Assembly: GCA_038503075.1 (NCBI GenBank)
Contig: JBCAML010000016.1
Span: forward strand, 1,364,001-1,428,000
Direction: 5' to 3'
Length of the DNA stretch: 64,000 bases
From: Gyromitra esculenta
Taxonomy: Eukaryota; Ascomycota; Pezizomycetes; Pezizales; Discinaceae
Part shown: positions 41,882 through 54,136 of the stretch, one piece after another
How positions within the stretch are numbered: the first letter of the stretch is position 1
Layout of the letters: each line of letters begins with the position of its first letter
Translations under genes and position numbers: made by a program
The notes under the pieces: generated by a model
Told to the model about the DNA's origin: nothing
Databases searched by the model: none
Seen by the model: the letters and a program-made list of their open reading frames with translations, nothing else

Positions 41882-42944
41882 TTATTTTTTCTTTTGATAC
41901 CACTGCAGCGGGACATCGATGATGGTGGCACCATTCTTTTTGTAGATCTCCAGAAACAGACGCACACAGTTTTCGCAAGCGGGCATGTACCGTTTCGCAT
42001 ACGTATTGGTCCACCCTTCGGATATGTCCTTCTCCCACTTGCATTCCGGATCCATCAATTCGGTGCGCGAAATAGCGAATGACCGAGCTTTCATCCCGCC
42101 CCCGAGGCGCAGGGCCATCACTTGTATTCCCCATGTCTCAGCACAGTCCCCATAATCTTGGTTGGTCTTATCCTTCGAGATTTTTTTCGCCCAGTACATA
42201 TCAAAAGCTTCTTCTTCTTCTTTCTTCTTCTTGTGATCGCCCTTTTTGCAGTCACGAAAAGGTTTTATATTCGCCCAATCCTTGATATCAAGTACCACAC
42301 TCAACGCTTTTTTCCTATCCTTGCCCATCATATCCCTGTCGGTTTGGCTCGCCCCGATTTTCGTCGCCCCCAAAATAAAAGCCTTGTTAGACGGGTTGCA
42401 TACGAGCCCGAACGTTTCTGGGGCACTATCGTGAAAGATTTTATTTTCTTCTCCTGCCTTGGTGGAGTGCGGGGCGATTGCTAGTGACCATTTTCCGAAC
42501 AGGACCAAGAGGTATTGCGCATAATCGGGGCTAGTGGGATTAACACCTTCGACCGTCGGAGGCACAAGCGAAAGGAACGCTGCCAGAGCGCAATAGACAG
42601 TGTGTATCGTGATTGGCTCGCCCAAAATATCAATTCCTCTAATTGGTTTTGGCGTAACGAGGTCATTCTCACGGAGGAAGGGGTCAATTTTGTTCACGTT
42701 GCTACAAAAAAATTAGTCAGGCTCTATAATACTACTAGCAGGTAAAAGATACTCACAAGTATATATTCAAGCCCTCCGACCATATCCTTGCCAGTGCTTT
42801 TTTTGTGGGGGAATCCACCACGCCAGGTGTAGCGTAGTTTTTAACATCCTCCAGGTACCTATTTATCTCGGCTTTATTGTAATCGAGCGCTTTGGTGCCT
42901 TTGAGTACGATAAGGTTTTCGGTTGTTGTATTTAAATGCTCCAT
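41882..42944 (-). CDS. Putative divergent deaminase-fold protein, 335 aa, two exons
   Basis: Exon 1 is complement 42944-42757 and exon 2 complement 42701-41882. The 55-bp intron (GTGAGT...TTGTAG, with a CTGACTAAT branch-like site) joins to exactly 336 codons. The C-terminal half carries Cys249-Ala-Glu251 (GDCAETWG) at the start of a helix, then a strand-like stretch. Pro-Ala-Cys305-x2-Cys308 (YMPACENCVRLF) follows on a second helix, and a final hydrophobic strand (GATIIDVP). C/H-A-E plus P-C-x2-C is the zinc site of the cytidine-deaminase superfamily, and the predicted order fits that fold. The spacing between the motifs (53 residues) is larger than usual and a Lys/Glu-rich insert precedes them. 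Function unproven; it could be an unrelated zinc protein. Confidence 0.6.
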
Positions 42945-45820
42945 CGTGCTTAGGTGGAATAATTGTCCGTGTGGGTTAGAGTAGCGTAGCGGTATTGAGT
43001 ATTGTGGTAGGTTAGACTTAGGTGATTTTGATTTAGCATCGGTAGAGTACTTCCTCTGTCTTTATATATGTTTGGATACCCAACGTTTGAACTTACCCCT
43101 ACCCTGCGCTTTTCTTAGCTAGTAAGAAAAGAGCAAAAACTTCCCCGATCAGAATATGATTTCGGAAGGCTGGATTTTCTGCAAACAGCTAGGTGGGTGA
43201 GAATGTGGCGTTTCTTGCCACGGTGGTTGTTCTTTTTTCTAGCTGAAAAAGTTCCTAGGATCTATTAAGCAAATTCTATACGTGAGTTTAGTTACACTTC
43301 CACAGATTTTGAATCCTTAGCAGCCGGATGTCACTAGTTTTCAGCGTCAGTTACCCCACGTTGGATCCAGAAGCATGCAGTCCGGCACACCTGCGTTCGC
43401 GAAATTTCAGGGCACGCCTAGGCTCTCTCGCTCACGCCGAAAACATGAGATCCTTGAGGATCTTTGGGATGCTAGGTACATAAGTCAATGCATATACGAG
43501 ATTCAGGGTGATGTTGAGCCTGAAAAGGTGTCACACATACTTCAGCCATAGCTAGCTAGCGGAGGTTGGTTAATGAGAATTGAGATAGGTACACTTAATA
43601 AAGCGGGTGTGTCGCCTTCGAGAAAGTGGAAGAATCGAGCTGAAATATTTACCATAACTAAGATACTACATGCGCATGTATTCTAGTTCTATAGACCGGG
43701 GTCGATGTCGTATACACGAGATCTAAGTATCCACTTGCTATTCTTAGCCTAGCCCGAAGTAGTTGGTGTTATAATCGGGTAGAGAAACAGAGTATGTACT
43801 AGAAGGCGCACGCGTCTTGCATACGTGCACTTCTCCTTCTCTAGAGTTCGTGATACCCACAGAAAGCGGGACGGCATGTAGTATGCAGAGCATGAGACTT
43901 TACACTTCTCGATATCAATATACCCTTCTTTCGGAGGTTAGCATGGCGGGGAGCATATGTTTGGTGGAGTCGTTGCAAGCGCCGTAGTCAAGCCCTGTAC
44001 TACTAGTACATTACACGAATGAACCGCGAGCTGAAATTTAGCGAGAATCAGCTCGGTGTACTCCGAAAATCGAAATATTGGGCTGAAGAGGCTCTCGGCA
44101 GCGTACTAGGATCATTATTTCAGCTCTACATACATGTAGTTATGTACTGAACCAACGGATTTCGGTTAACAGCCAGATCTAGCTGATCATGAGTGAAGTT
44201 TAATTCTACATACATATCCTCTTACAAACCCGAACCCCACTAACTAAAATAATAATAATTTATAGTTTGTAAATTCATCTGTGCGGTCATGAGGTGCTGG
44301 TACTCGTTATCTCTACGATCATTGGAATTTATGCCAACTCGTCAACGTTAGTAAAATGACTTGCTGCATATGCCGCAGCTAAAGTCTTCGGATTGAAATC
44401 TCACAGCTCGAGGATTTAATTCGCTGTCGCACAAGTTTTTGAACAATGGTGGCAGAAGAGGCTTCGCAGATATATCCGTATATACATGCATGCCTATTTG
44501 GACCCAAAGTCCACGGGCGTCAATGTATTTAGCTCAACTGTGGAACCGCAGCTGTGGGAATGCTCGCTAACGACTACTTCTGACAATTATGCGGTTCTTT
44601 TTCGTTTAATGAATACATTTGTGTATATTGTATTTAGCTTTAATATCCCTGATCATCCTCATTTGGCGCTTCGCTTGTATCTGTTCTCTATCACTACTCA
44701 TATTCCGCAAACCGTTCTCGATCCGTTCTCGATAAAATAGTATGCACAGCGTCACGAAGTGCTGAAATTTCACCCTACTAGTTCGAGCACACCGCAAATT
44801 AAGAGCCAAGAAACATATCTCAACCGAAAAAGCCGTCTCACTACTACCATCAGGTAGAGTGATAAAAAAGACACATCATCCTTTTACTCACAGTAGAAAC
44901 TATTTTGGATAACGGCTAACTGCGGGTGCGAATTGGCGACACTGTAGCTACATGTATAGCTTTTTTATTGAGGGTTGGGTTCACAAATCTACTATGGCAC
45001 TAGAAAACACCGGTTTCTCTGGGATCGTACCCGTACGATAGATACGTGTAGCTCTACTTCTATTTCTATTGAGATTAGTGCTGCGAGGCTACTACTGTAT
45101 ACTCTATCAGTTGTGTAAATGCATCGTTTTACGATTCCCCCATACAAAGGACTTGGGAAAAGACACAAAGTGATGCATTTGCAGACGACTTTACTGATGC
45201 ATTTCCATGGCTTGTAGAGATATAAGTATCGTAAGATCTCTATCCGAGTAATAGAATCGCTCCAGTTTCGTATCCTTCGAGAGTGATTGCACTTAAAGAA
45301 AGACAAACTCCTGCGCCAGAAGAAGCCCGGCGTTAAGGCGTAGGGGTCTTGCACTCTTATCATCACCGGGTTGACTAATTAGGTACACGCTAAACCTTAT
45401 CACCGTGACCTGGAAGCAATAAATCACAAATTATCACTCGATAGCTACCATTCTAACCCCGCCTCATCTTATCTTCGCCAATGTTCATAATCCGCGAATT
45501 CCATGACACACTAGGTAAGTATTCTTATTTTTCTGATGTAAATAGAGATCTCGATTCCTAGCCCTGACCGCACAACCAAAACATGCATTCCACAAAAAAA
45601 ACGAATGGTATCATTTCCTCCCCACCTACATCCACCAAATAGCAAAGAGAGAAAAAAGAAAACAAACGGAAAAATAAAATAGTTTGTACAAATACACCCA
45701 GAACACAAAACATAGATCAGCTCTTCGCCCTATATGTCATCCACCCTAAAACTCCACCATTTCCACTTAGTCCTGATACCTTTTTTGTCCGCGCCCGCGC
45801 CCGCGCACACCTTCGCATAC
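42945..45820. other. Gene-poor intergenic region, 2.9 kb
   Basis: AT-rich; two TACATGTA palindromes (44131-44138, 44949-44956) and a short GCGCCC repeat near 45789-45805 downstream of ERV46. No supported gene. Confidence 0.55.
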
Positions 45821-47292
45821 TTAACCCTGATGCAGCTTCTTCACCCTTAATGCACCTTCATAGACACCTCTATCGATTGCCGCAGCAACGGTCAGTGTAC
45901 CACCGATAACCGCACAGATGCCGGTCAAGAACCCAGCGAAGCTCTTGGCGCGGGCTTCGCGGTTAATGACTTTCATTGGGGAGATATCCTATTGTGCTAT
46001 TAGCTTTTATTGTTCTAATTGGTTTAGGTAGGGTAAAACTTACGTATGAGAAGAAGACACCGGGAATGCCACCCCTTGCATGGAGCGTGCTCGAATGCTC
46101 AGCGTCCTGGCCTCCCATGAGGGAGCGCTTGTGGGAAGTAACAGAGTACTGGTGGGTCTCGACAGCGCCGTTTCCAGAGCCTTCGGAGCTCTCAGTGACT
46201 CCGAGAGGAAGGTAGGATGTAGAGACGACTTTGACGAAGTACATAAAGTTGAATGAACGCTCATCGGTGAGCTGAGTGGTTTCGTCGAGGGGGTTATGCT
46301 GGTGTGTGACTGTCTTTGGAAGCTCAGGCCCGAAACTTAATGAGTGGATGGTGTGCGAGAAAGTATGGGCTTTTGAGGACGCAAAGTATTGGTTCAAGTC
46401 GTGTACGTGCATTTGCGCAGTTGAGAACGACTTTCCGGGTGCGATATGGAAGTTACCGATAACCTTATTCACGCTTAGATGTCCAGCGATATTGCACCCC
46501 TCTTCCCTCATGCTGTCCAACCTCTCCGCGTAGTGCTCTCTTTCGCATTGCTCTACGTTCTCGCCCTTTCCGAACGCCCATCCAATACTTGCATATGCTT
46601 CTCTAACGTCCTCACATGTTTGACAGCATCCAACTTTGCCTCCCTCCTTGCCTTCTGGGGCTGGAGCGCCGTAACAATTCCCACAGTAACCAGGGTCAAG
46701 ATGGCTTGCGGCATCGTCGTGCAGATTGAGCGAAGTGGTAGAGACGGGCTTGGACTCAGGGTACGAGGTGAGGCGAGTTAGACTGATTCCGTGTGTGATT
46801 GAAGATTGCTGCTCGCCAGAGACGTCCATTACGTCGAGGGTGAGGAGCTCACATGGGATATGTGGGAAGGTTATGTTCAAGTTGATTGGGAGTTGCTAGA
46901 AATAGAAGCAACGTTAGTAATTATGCTCGATAGCTGTAGCTAAGAAACAACGCCAAAGCTTAAATGCTTCGTCGTGACTATCATTGCGCGCGCAAGCTGT
47001 ACAATGAAGTCTTATGATGTGAAGACTAGTCTCTGTGTTCCTGATTCTTCTAGGAGGAGGCGAGAAACAAATCGAGGGGAAGCGGGAAACAAACCTCTCC
47101 TCTCGTCTTATCCACCACCAACTCTGGCCTCACGATAATCCGCCGGTAGTCATTGAATTCGGACAGAACAAGCACAAATACAATAACGATAGATGCGATC
47201 GTGACGATACCACCTGAGGTGGTTCTAACGCGCGCATCCTCAACCGTTTTGGTGAATGCGTCAAGACGGGTGAGCCGCGAACCTCGTCCCAT
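45821..47292 (-). CDS. ERV46: Erv46, ER-Golgi cargo receptor subunit, 405 aa, three exons
   Basis: Exons are complement 47292-47095, 46895-46044 and 45988-45821. Introns of 199 bp (GTTTGT...CTAG) and 55 bp (GTAAGT...AATAG) join in phase, giving 406 codons. The layout is that of the Erv41/Erv46 (ERGIC-2/3) family: a short cytosolic N-terminus (LDAFTKTVEDARVRT), a transmembrane helix (about 28-48), and a large lumenal domain. That domain has the cysteine cluster CGNCYG...CCQTCEDV, and the ending FFSYDISPM appears across the last splice. A second transmembrane helix (FAGFLTGICAVIGGTLTVAA) and a short cytosolic tail follow. The Erv41-Erv46 complex retrieves ER residents and cycles in COPI/COPII vesicles. 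It is divergent from MEX67 with about 1 kb between. Confidence 0.93.
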
Positions 47293-48331
47293 GGTTGCTG
47301 GTTGTACTGGAACGCAGCTGTATTCAAAACTTAATTACGTCCGGTACCTGGATGAATGTCACTTGCGGGGTGATAGGAATTTTGTATAGCGTACTGGAAG
47401 AGAAAGGAAAGGAGCGACGGAGTGGGAAAACCGTGAAAGTTGGGGGGGTACGAGGAAAACGTTTGGTTCAGAGGAGGATCTGCATATGGTATGATAATCT
47501 GGAGAAAAGGCCACCGTTGTTGTAACGAATGGCGGTTTCTATGTTAGGATTGATTCTGTGCCTGAATGCTTATTGGAGGGTTAATAAGCCCTGAAGGGGG
47601 TAAGTGTGGCTTGGGTACTTTCAGCCTCATCTCTTACCTAAGCCGGTGAATTAGCGGGCTTTGGGATGCAGTGTCACGGGTTGAGTCACATCCTGGCCTT
47701 GGCTCTGGGACACCATCGCCACTGATTTGCGTTTGCCTGATTTCACTCCCCTCGTGAGCTCTCCACCAACACCAACCTCTGCTGCATCTACGACATCATC
47801 ATCATCTCTAACTCCACCACCACTGCTCAGACGGACTCGTTTTCCGCCTACCGCTATTCTCGCTCAGCTAGATATCCAATATCTTAACCCATCTCGCTCA
47901 GCGATAGCAACAGCAGCAACCGAACGCGTACACACGCTTTGAAGAAGGTATGTACCAATCACCATCACCGCTTGATGAGGGACGAAGGGAAATGGCCCAG
48001 CCGGGATCCATAGTATCAGTTGGAGATTCGCGGTGTGGGAAAAATCCTACGGGAAATTATCCTCTGGATTTACTCGCCTATATTCTCCCGCTCATTTCTC
48101 TTGGCACTAACGGCTGCTTTTTCTTTATGTCGTTTGCGCCTTGATGTCCACTTTTTGGGTTTTTGATTTTTGCTAATTGCAGGGTACAATCTCTCTCTCA
48201 TGATCGCACAGCAACACTACAGCAGTAGCAAAATCTTGTATTCTCTACAACCCATCGACGCGGTTAGAAGAGCCTCTGCTCAGTTGTGTGTTGAAACCAG
48301 ACCACTTCGCACATAACGCACAGTCACACAA
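47293..48331. other. Divergent promoter region of ERV46 and MEX67 with 5' UTR intron
   Basis: About 1.04 kb between the two start codons. A good candidate 5' UTR intron for MEX67 lies at 47948-48182: GTATGT donor, GCTAAT branch-like site, ATTGCAG acceptor. No other gene is supported. Confidence 0.55.
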
Positions 48332-50919
48332 ATGAACTCTACGGCTCTTCGCCCGAGGGGTGGCCCATCCCGTGGCGGAATTCAGAAGCGTCCCGGTGCT
48401 GGTCGCGTCAGAGTTGACCGTGATGGAGATTTAGACATGGATGCCCCAGCCGGCGGCGCAAGAGGTGGTGCCCGTGGCGGTCGCGGTAGAGGAAATTTAA
48501 GTCGGGGAGGAGGCCCAGGCTCGAACCCACCCAGAGGTCCCGCGTCAGATCGACCAAGAGGTCAGGGGGGTAGTGGGGCAATGAGGGGCAATCCGAGACG
48601 GGATCCGGTCGGAACCCGACCGAGAACTATGCACCCACCTCCACCGGGCCGGGCAAGACCAGGAGAGTCTAACATGAATGAAGGACCCACGGTAGAGGCA
48701 AGGGTGTATGGGTGGAAAGAAAGCAAAGGCAGTGCCGAGGAGTGTGTAAGCTTTTTGGAGAGGAAAAGTAGACTGAGGTTTAGAAAGGTGAGACTGATAA
48801 TCCGAGCTTTTTTTCTTTTTTGCCCTTTCTTGATCACGATCCTCTGCTGCATCATTTTGTGGATATATCTTTTTTTTTCCTCTGCGCACCTATTATGGCG
48901 GTGTTTTTTTTGTACTGCTGGAGTCGAGAAGGGTTCGGAATTGGTGCAGGACTTCTGGAGATTACCTCGATATTACCAAAGAATCCTCATTGCGTGGTTC
49001 ATCGTGGGCATGAATACAAGTACCCCCCACTCTCCCGAAAAGACAAAAAAAAACTACAAACTTCTATACAAAATTCGTCTCTTTGTGCGAAAACCACGAA
49101 ACGAATTGCAACAGATGAATGATGCCAATGACTAGCAAACCCTTAAATCCGCAAGCCCCTTCCCTTATCGCAATAATATCATAATATCTAGCAAGAACCA
49201 TTTACTAAAGCGCCCCCCCTTCTTCTTACACCCATCTAGACTACAAAACAAGGCGACTGCATCATCATCTTCCTCCCTCTTAGCAAACTAGGAATGCTTA
49301 TCGAGTGGGACAACGCTGCCTTTGCGTCGTCCCACCTTAGGATTACAGCGCCGAACCTCAATAATATAGCCTCGTCTGTTGAGAGCCGCTCCGACGCCAT
49401 AATATCTGCAGCTGGTCCTAAAAACGGGGACACAGTTAACACGATTAAAACGCTTGAGCAAGTTCTTGCGAATCGATACAATGTTGAGAGCAAATTCCTG
49501 GACTTGTCGAAGCTTGGGGAAGACCCATTACTAAGACAGAACGGCTTTTTCGAATTGAGTAGTACAACGAGTAAGATGTTCCCTGCGTTGATGCAAATTG
49601 CGGACAAAAAGTTCGTCAGTGCGCAACAGAAGCGGGACACGGTGCACTCCGTCTCATTAGGATATAACCAACTCAAGGATGTCCGGGCAGTCACTAGCTT
49701 GTCTCTCACATTCCCAGACCTTAAGAATCTATCACTCCAGGGCAATGACATCCCGTCATGGGCAGCCCTTGATGCCTGGCGGAATAGATTTAAAAATTTG
49801 GAGCAACTAGTTTTGATGGGGAATCCGATCTGTAGATTGCCAGGAGTGAAGGAGGAGGCGATGCGAAGATGGCCCATGCTATGTATGCTGGATAATGTGG
49901 TACTAGACCGAACAATTATAAGAATTGGGGATGAGAGTAGGAGGGGAACGCAGGGGTCTGGGGTTGAGGGTATGAGTGGTGCAGTGGACGAGAAGGGGAG
50001 ACCGGTGCTCCCAGCTAATACCAGGAAGAGCTTTATCGAGGATCCAAGCGGAGTAGGGATGGAGTTTTTAAGCACGTATGTATTCCCGACGGTATTTACG
50101 AAGTCTAGTACTTTTATGTCTCAATTATCATTTCCTCTGCACGAATTGTGACTCGGGACTAAACCTAACCACAACAGGTTTTTCAATCTTTACGATTCAG
50201 ATAAGCCCCGGGTGCTTTCCCAATTCTACGAACCAACGTCAACCTTCTCCCTCTCTGTCAACGCCTCTGCGGTTCGCACTGAATCGCAACAAACTGCTCG
50301 TCAATACTGGGACTCGTACATCCCGCGCTCCCGCAACCTAGTCCGCATCACCCACACCAGCCCCATCATAAACCGTCTCTTTGTCGGCCCGAAAGCTATC
50401 GCTGATGTTTGGAACGAATTACCCACCGTTCGCCATAACCTCGGGAATGAGAAACTTTGGAGCTTTGACGTATGGCCTCATGAAAACGGGATGATGGCAT
50501 GTGTACATGGAGAATTTGAGGAGTGTAACGACAACAAAGGCGTTATCGTGAAAAGGAGCTTTGATAGGACGTTTGTGCTTAGAGGGGGTGCGGACGGAAG
50601 TGTAAAGGTTGGAAGTGACCTACTAGTGTTGAGGGCGTATGGAGGTAGTGAAGCGTGGAAAGATGAGCCAGCGCCAGTAATGGCAGGAGAAATGCAGATG
50701 ACTGCGGCTCCGGGGATGGATATGGGGCAACAACAGCAGATGATAACGTCAGGAATGGGACAGCCCCAGTCTGAAGAACAGCAAAAATTGACGATGTGTA
50801 CGGAATTTGCGCGGCGGTCGGGATTGACGATGGAGTTTGCACAAATGTGTTTGGGCACTGTTGAGTGGGATCTGGAGAAGGGATGGGCGGCGTTTGTAGA
50901 GGCAAATGTAGGCTCTTAG
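48332..50919 (+). CDS. MEX67: Mex67, mRNA export receptor, 677 aa, three exons
   Basis: Exons are 48332-48787, 49240-50075 and 50178-50919. Introns are 452 bp (GTGAGA...ATCTAG) and 102 bp (GTATGT...AACAG), for 678 codons in phase. Domains in order: Arg/Gly-rich N-terminus with RGG-type repeats (about 1-110, RNA binding); an RRM-like fold (about 117-190, split by intron 1); leucine-rich repeats (about 285-370: VHSVSLGYNQL, LKNLSLQGNDI, LEQLVLMGNPI); an NTF2-like domain (about 418-580), which pairs with Mtr2; a Gln/Met-rich linker; and a UBA-like TAP-C domain (about 630-677: TMEFAQMCL...WDLEKGWAAF) for FG-nucleoporin binding. This is the full metazoan NXF1/yeast Mex67 layout. The 452-bp first intron is long for this genome. 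Confidence 0.94.
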
Positions 50920-53038
50920 TAATAGCTCCAAGGATAGGATGAAAGGCTAATCTATGTGTTTATAGGCAAACGGGCAACTTCCCCCTCACGCGTTCGATCC
51001 GAATCTCCCGAGGCCACAGTAGATGCCTAAGACCATGATGTCGAAATCATACGGACGGAGAGGTGGTTACAAATTACGGGCGGATGGGGCGCCATTGATT
51101 CAAATTAAATTTTGGCCATTGGGTGGTTTCCTACCGTTTCGGTTTTTTCGCCTTCCTTTGAATTTCCTTGGGTCTTTTTCTTGTTAGTACTCCGCTTTTT
51201 AGTATTCTTTTCTTTTTATCAAAACTCCTCCATTCTAGATCTACGGATAGGATGGAACACAAATGGTTACTTTATTATTCGGGGGAGGCGAAATTCAATC
51301 ATCGTATAAATACTTTTTTTGTGTCACTTTTCTCACTTATTATTATACATACTTGATGTCCCCGTCTCTCATTTTTACTTTTGTTTTGTTTTTTTTTCGC
51401 ATATTTACTAGGGCTATTTTTATGGGACTGTGGGTTGTATAGCATAGATCTCCTTCGTTACGGTGGCATGGGACGGATCGGCAATCTGTTGGGCAGGCGG
51501 CTAGGTGGGAGGAGATGTTTCTTTTTTTTTTTTTAAAGTTTTTGGAAAGATTAGCTTATGGAGCTGTGTCAAGATATTGAGAATATCAACAGTGATTCAT
51601 AGAGTGAGGGAGGAGGTGTTTTGAATTCAATATCAAGCAGTTCGATCAATGAAAGCGAAGTTCCCAGGTTTGCAAGTGAATATAAATAAACCTAGTACTA
51701 AACCATCATTTCCCTCGCTAGTGCGTAACATGGTCATGGTATAAAATTTACTGCTGTGAAGTGCTAGACGATGTTTAATTCTCTTGATGGGTGATCCACC
51801 AAGCAATGACCTAACAATTGAAATAGTTTGCCAATAGCTGTGTCCTGTCCCACTCTCAGGCTATCTTTCCATAATTCTTATTTTTAGGGTCAAATAACTA
51901 CATGTATATAGCGACGCGTGAGGTACGATTTTTGGCGCCAAGCGTTCGTATCTAGGTACGATATGGAGTAACGGCTAAGAATGACATGAATGCTTGCACG
52001 AGGAATTATATTGCGAATAAAAAAGTAGCCGCAGATATGTGCTAGCTAGGTGTAAATGCGGAAATCTCGACTACATGTAGTTGTTGTTTATTCATTAGGT
52101 ACATTCAACCCGTAGGTTATGGTACTCTTAAAAGTCCAAAATCGCAAAAAAAAACAAAAAACAAAAACAACCAGAACCAGAACCAAAAACACAAAAACCA
52201 AAAACCATCGACTACATGTAACACCCTATATGTATATACAAAGACAAAGCAAGAGTTTATTTATGTCTTACGTGGAACTAGCCCTTAGATCCAATGCCTT
52301 TGGAAATTGAAGAGGTCCAACTTTCGCTGCTTAGAATATCTAGCGTACTAAAGTAGTGAAATTTCTGAACGGAATCCTCACCGCAGCTAAGAATCCTAAA
52401 CTAGTGCTTAGTTTGGCCTGAAGTTGAGAACTACCACTTGTCGCTACCCCTTTGACTCGCATCGCGTACGCTGTTGCACTGGCGTAGGCATAGTGGCTGT
52501 AAAGGATTTGCGGGGAAAGTAACATGTTTTGTAGATTTGAGAGCATTAACCTTTTCTAGTAGCACGTAACTTGCACTATAGCATTCAGGTGGTCCTATAT
52601 TTACTAGCGCAGATTTAAGTAGGGTATTCGGTCTAGTGTGGCCACAAGTTTTGCGGGTGATGGATAGATAGCTATAGCCGTCGAGAATCATCGAAGTGTG
52701 AATCGGATTTTTTTTGTTTAACTCATTAATTGTAACGAGCACTTAAGCTATGACAATACAAAGTAAGTTTTAACTACTTTTCCCTCTCCTTTCATAACCC
52801 ATCTTCCTGGCCACGTAGTCCAAAGACCTAGGCTTTAGCTTACGCTCATAACTCTTTTGACTTTGACGAGGTAAAACCAAACATAAAACCAAAATAAACA
52901 CAAACGCGAACCACATTTCCGCAATTCTTGAATTAGATTTACCTAGAACTAGAAAATTGTAACATGTTATATCGCTTCTGTATGGTGGTCTCGAAACTTT
53001 GTCCATGTCTTTCATATTAGTATCCACCGAGAAAGCCC
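50920..53038. other. Gene-poor intergenic region
   Basis: T-rich and A-rich DNA, an A-rich simple stretch (about 52144-52206), and three TACATGTA palindromes. Two of these form an inverted pair AACTACATGTA (51896-51906) / TACATGTAGTT (52072-52082). Small minus-strand frames (52340-52742, 52770-53057) are not convincing on their own. Confidence 0.5.
51896..52220. repeat. Cluster of three TACATGTA palindromes
   Basis: Sites at 51899-51906, 52072-52079 and 52213-52220. The last two share TCGACTACATGTA as a direct repeat 141 bp apart. The middle one extends to a 12-bp palindrome ACTACATGTAGT. Confidence 0.7.
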
Positions 53039-53492
53039 CTAGGGGGTTTTGAGGCATTCTTTGAAATCGCTGGCCGCCTGGTAGTATAATTCGTTATTCA
53101 ACTTCTTCTTGATGTTTTGCCAAAACTCCTCGAATGGGATACTAGGGCTATGCTGCCGCATTTACAAATCGGTTGTGCCGGACCTTGCAATAGGTAGTGA
53201 TGAAATCCATATACGACTGTCACGCCTTTGACAGCCATTCGGAGTAGATATTAGATTGATTTATGACCTACGAGCTTTCTCTCGAGGCTAAAGTTGTCAA
53301 GGATACAATAAAATATTCACGAAGGATCCTAAGGCTATCAATATCTTCGAAAATGGTTGTGAGTGCTGTCCTAAATGCACTAATGTTTAGGTCCGAGAGA
53401 TCCATTACTCCCGCGTCCTGGAGAAACAATTGATTGCATCTATAAACCGTAACAAGCGTGCCCGAATCACGGTGGTATTGTATTTCGCTCAT
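53039..53492 (-). CDS. Possible small orphan protein, 107 aa, two exons
   Basis: Complement 53492-53272 and 53141-53039 join across a 130-bp intron (GTAGGT donor, CCCTAG acceptor) in phase, to 108 codons. A TATATAAA box lies about 165 nt upstream of the ATG (complement of about 53660). The protein starts with a strand/helix mix (YHRDSGTLVTVYRCNQLFLQ) and ends in a helical segment (FEEFWQNIKKKLNNELYYQ). No family recognised. It is credible because both halves look protein-like and splice cleanly, but a single short gene in a repeat-rich stretch remains uncertain. Confidence 0.4.
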
Positions 53493-53680
53493 GATGTTTT
53501 GTGTATGGATTCCTGACAGTTTATTTCACTCTGCGGCATCTCGCGAACATTCTCCCTCTTTATCTCCCAGAATTGAAACCAACCAACACAAAATCATCAC
53601 TCGTGGTAACCACCAAATAGCGCTCCCAAAACATGCTCTACTATACTGTCTAGTGGTGGGTTTATATAGCTGGCTAGCAA

Positions 53681-54136
53681 TCAGCAACAGGTCTGAAAAT
53701 CCATCCCATAAGGTGGAAGTGCCATCGGCCCAGTAATAGTGCTAGTCTTGGGTATATCCTGGGGATAGGGCAAAGCGAAATTTAGGATATCCGATACGTC
53801 CTCCACTATCGAAACTGATTCACCGCTATCGAAACTTCTCCCCTGGCCTTCTCCGTTTAGTCTCCAATGGGGCACAGTACGCTCGAGATCGTGATCGAAA
53901 TCAAGTTTCGCGGGAGAGGGTGCACTTATTTCGCTGTATGTGGACTTGCGATCGTAAATGAAGTTTGAATAACGCCGGTCCGAAGTACTCCCAATAGCTA
54001 TCGTTGATCCGGTATTTTCGGTATGTGAGGATTCGCTAAGCCTCGAAGAAGCGCTCGTTCCACGGTGGCTATTGGCTTCGGCGGATCTGGAAAGAAGGCT
54101 TTGACCATCAGTCGAAAATAAGTTCGACTGCTTCAT
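53681..54136 (-). CDS. Weak ORF, 151 aa, Ser-rich
   Basis: An ATG-initiated frame whose product is Ser/Thr-rich and disordered in the first 90 residues, then more regular (VEDVSDILNFALPYPQDIP). It ends with two cysteines. No domain and no clear splice partner; another small frame upstream on the same strand (54317-54526) could be a separate exon of the same or a decayed gene. Confidence 0.25.
   Translation of the reverse strand: MKQSNLFSTDGQSLLSRSAEANSHRGTSASSRLSESSHTENTGSTIAIGSTSDRRYSNFIYDRKSTYSEISAPSPAKLDFDHDLERTVPHWRLNGEGQGRSFDSGESVSIVEDVSDILNFALPYPQDIPKTSTITGPMALPPYGMDFQTCC

Noticed and set aside
38995..45960. Biosynthetic or defence gene cluster around the ankyrin and deaminase-like genes
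   Set aside because: The two genes are separated by retroposon-containing DNA and there is no third functional partner, so no cluster can be supported.
49236..50075. 279-codon minus-strand frame
   Set aside because: It is the exact antisense of MEX67 exon 2, which carries the LRR and NTF2-like domains.
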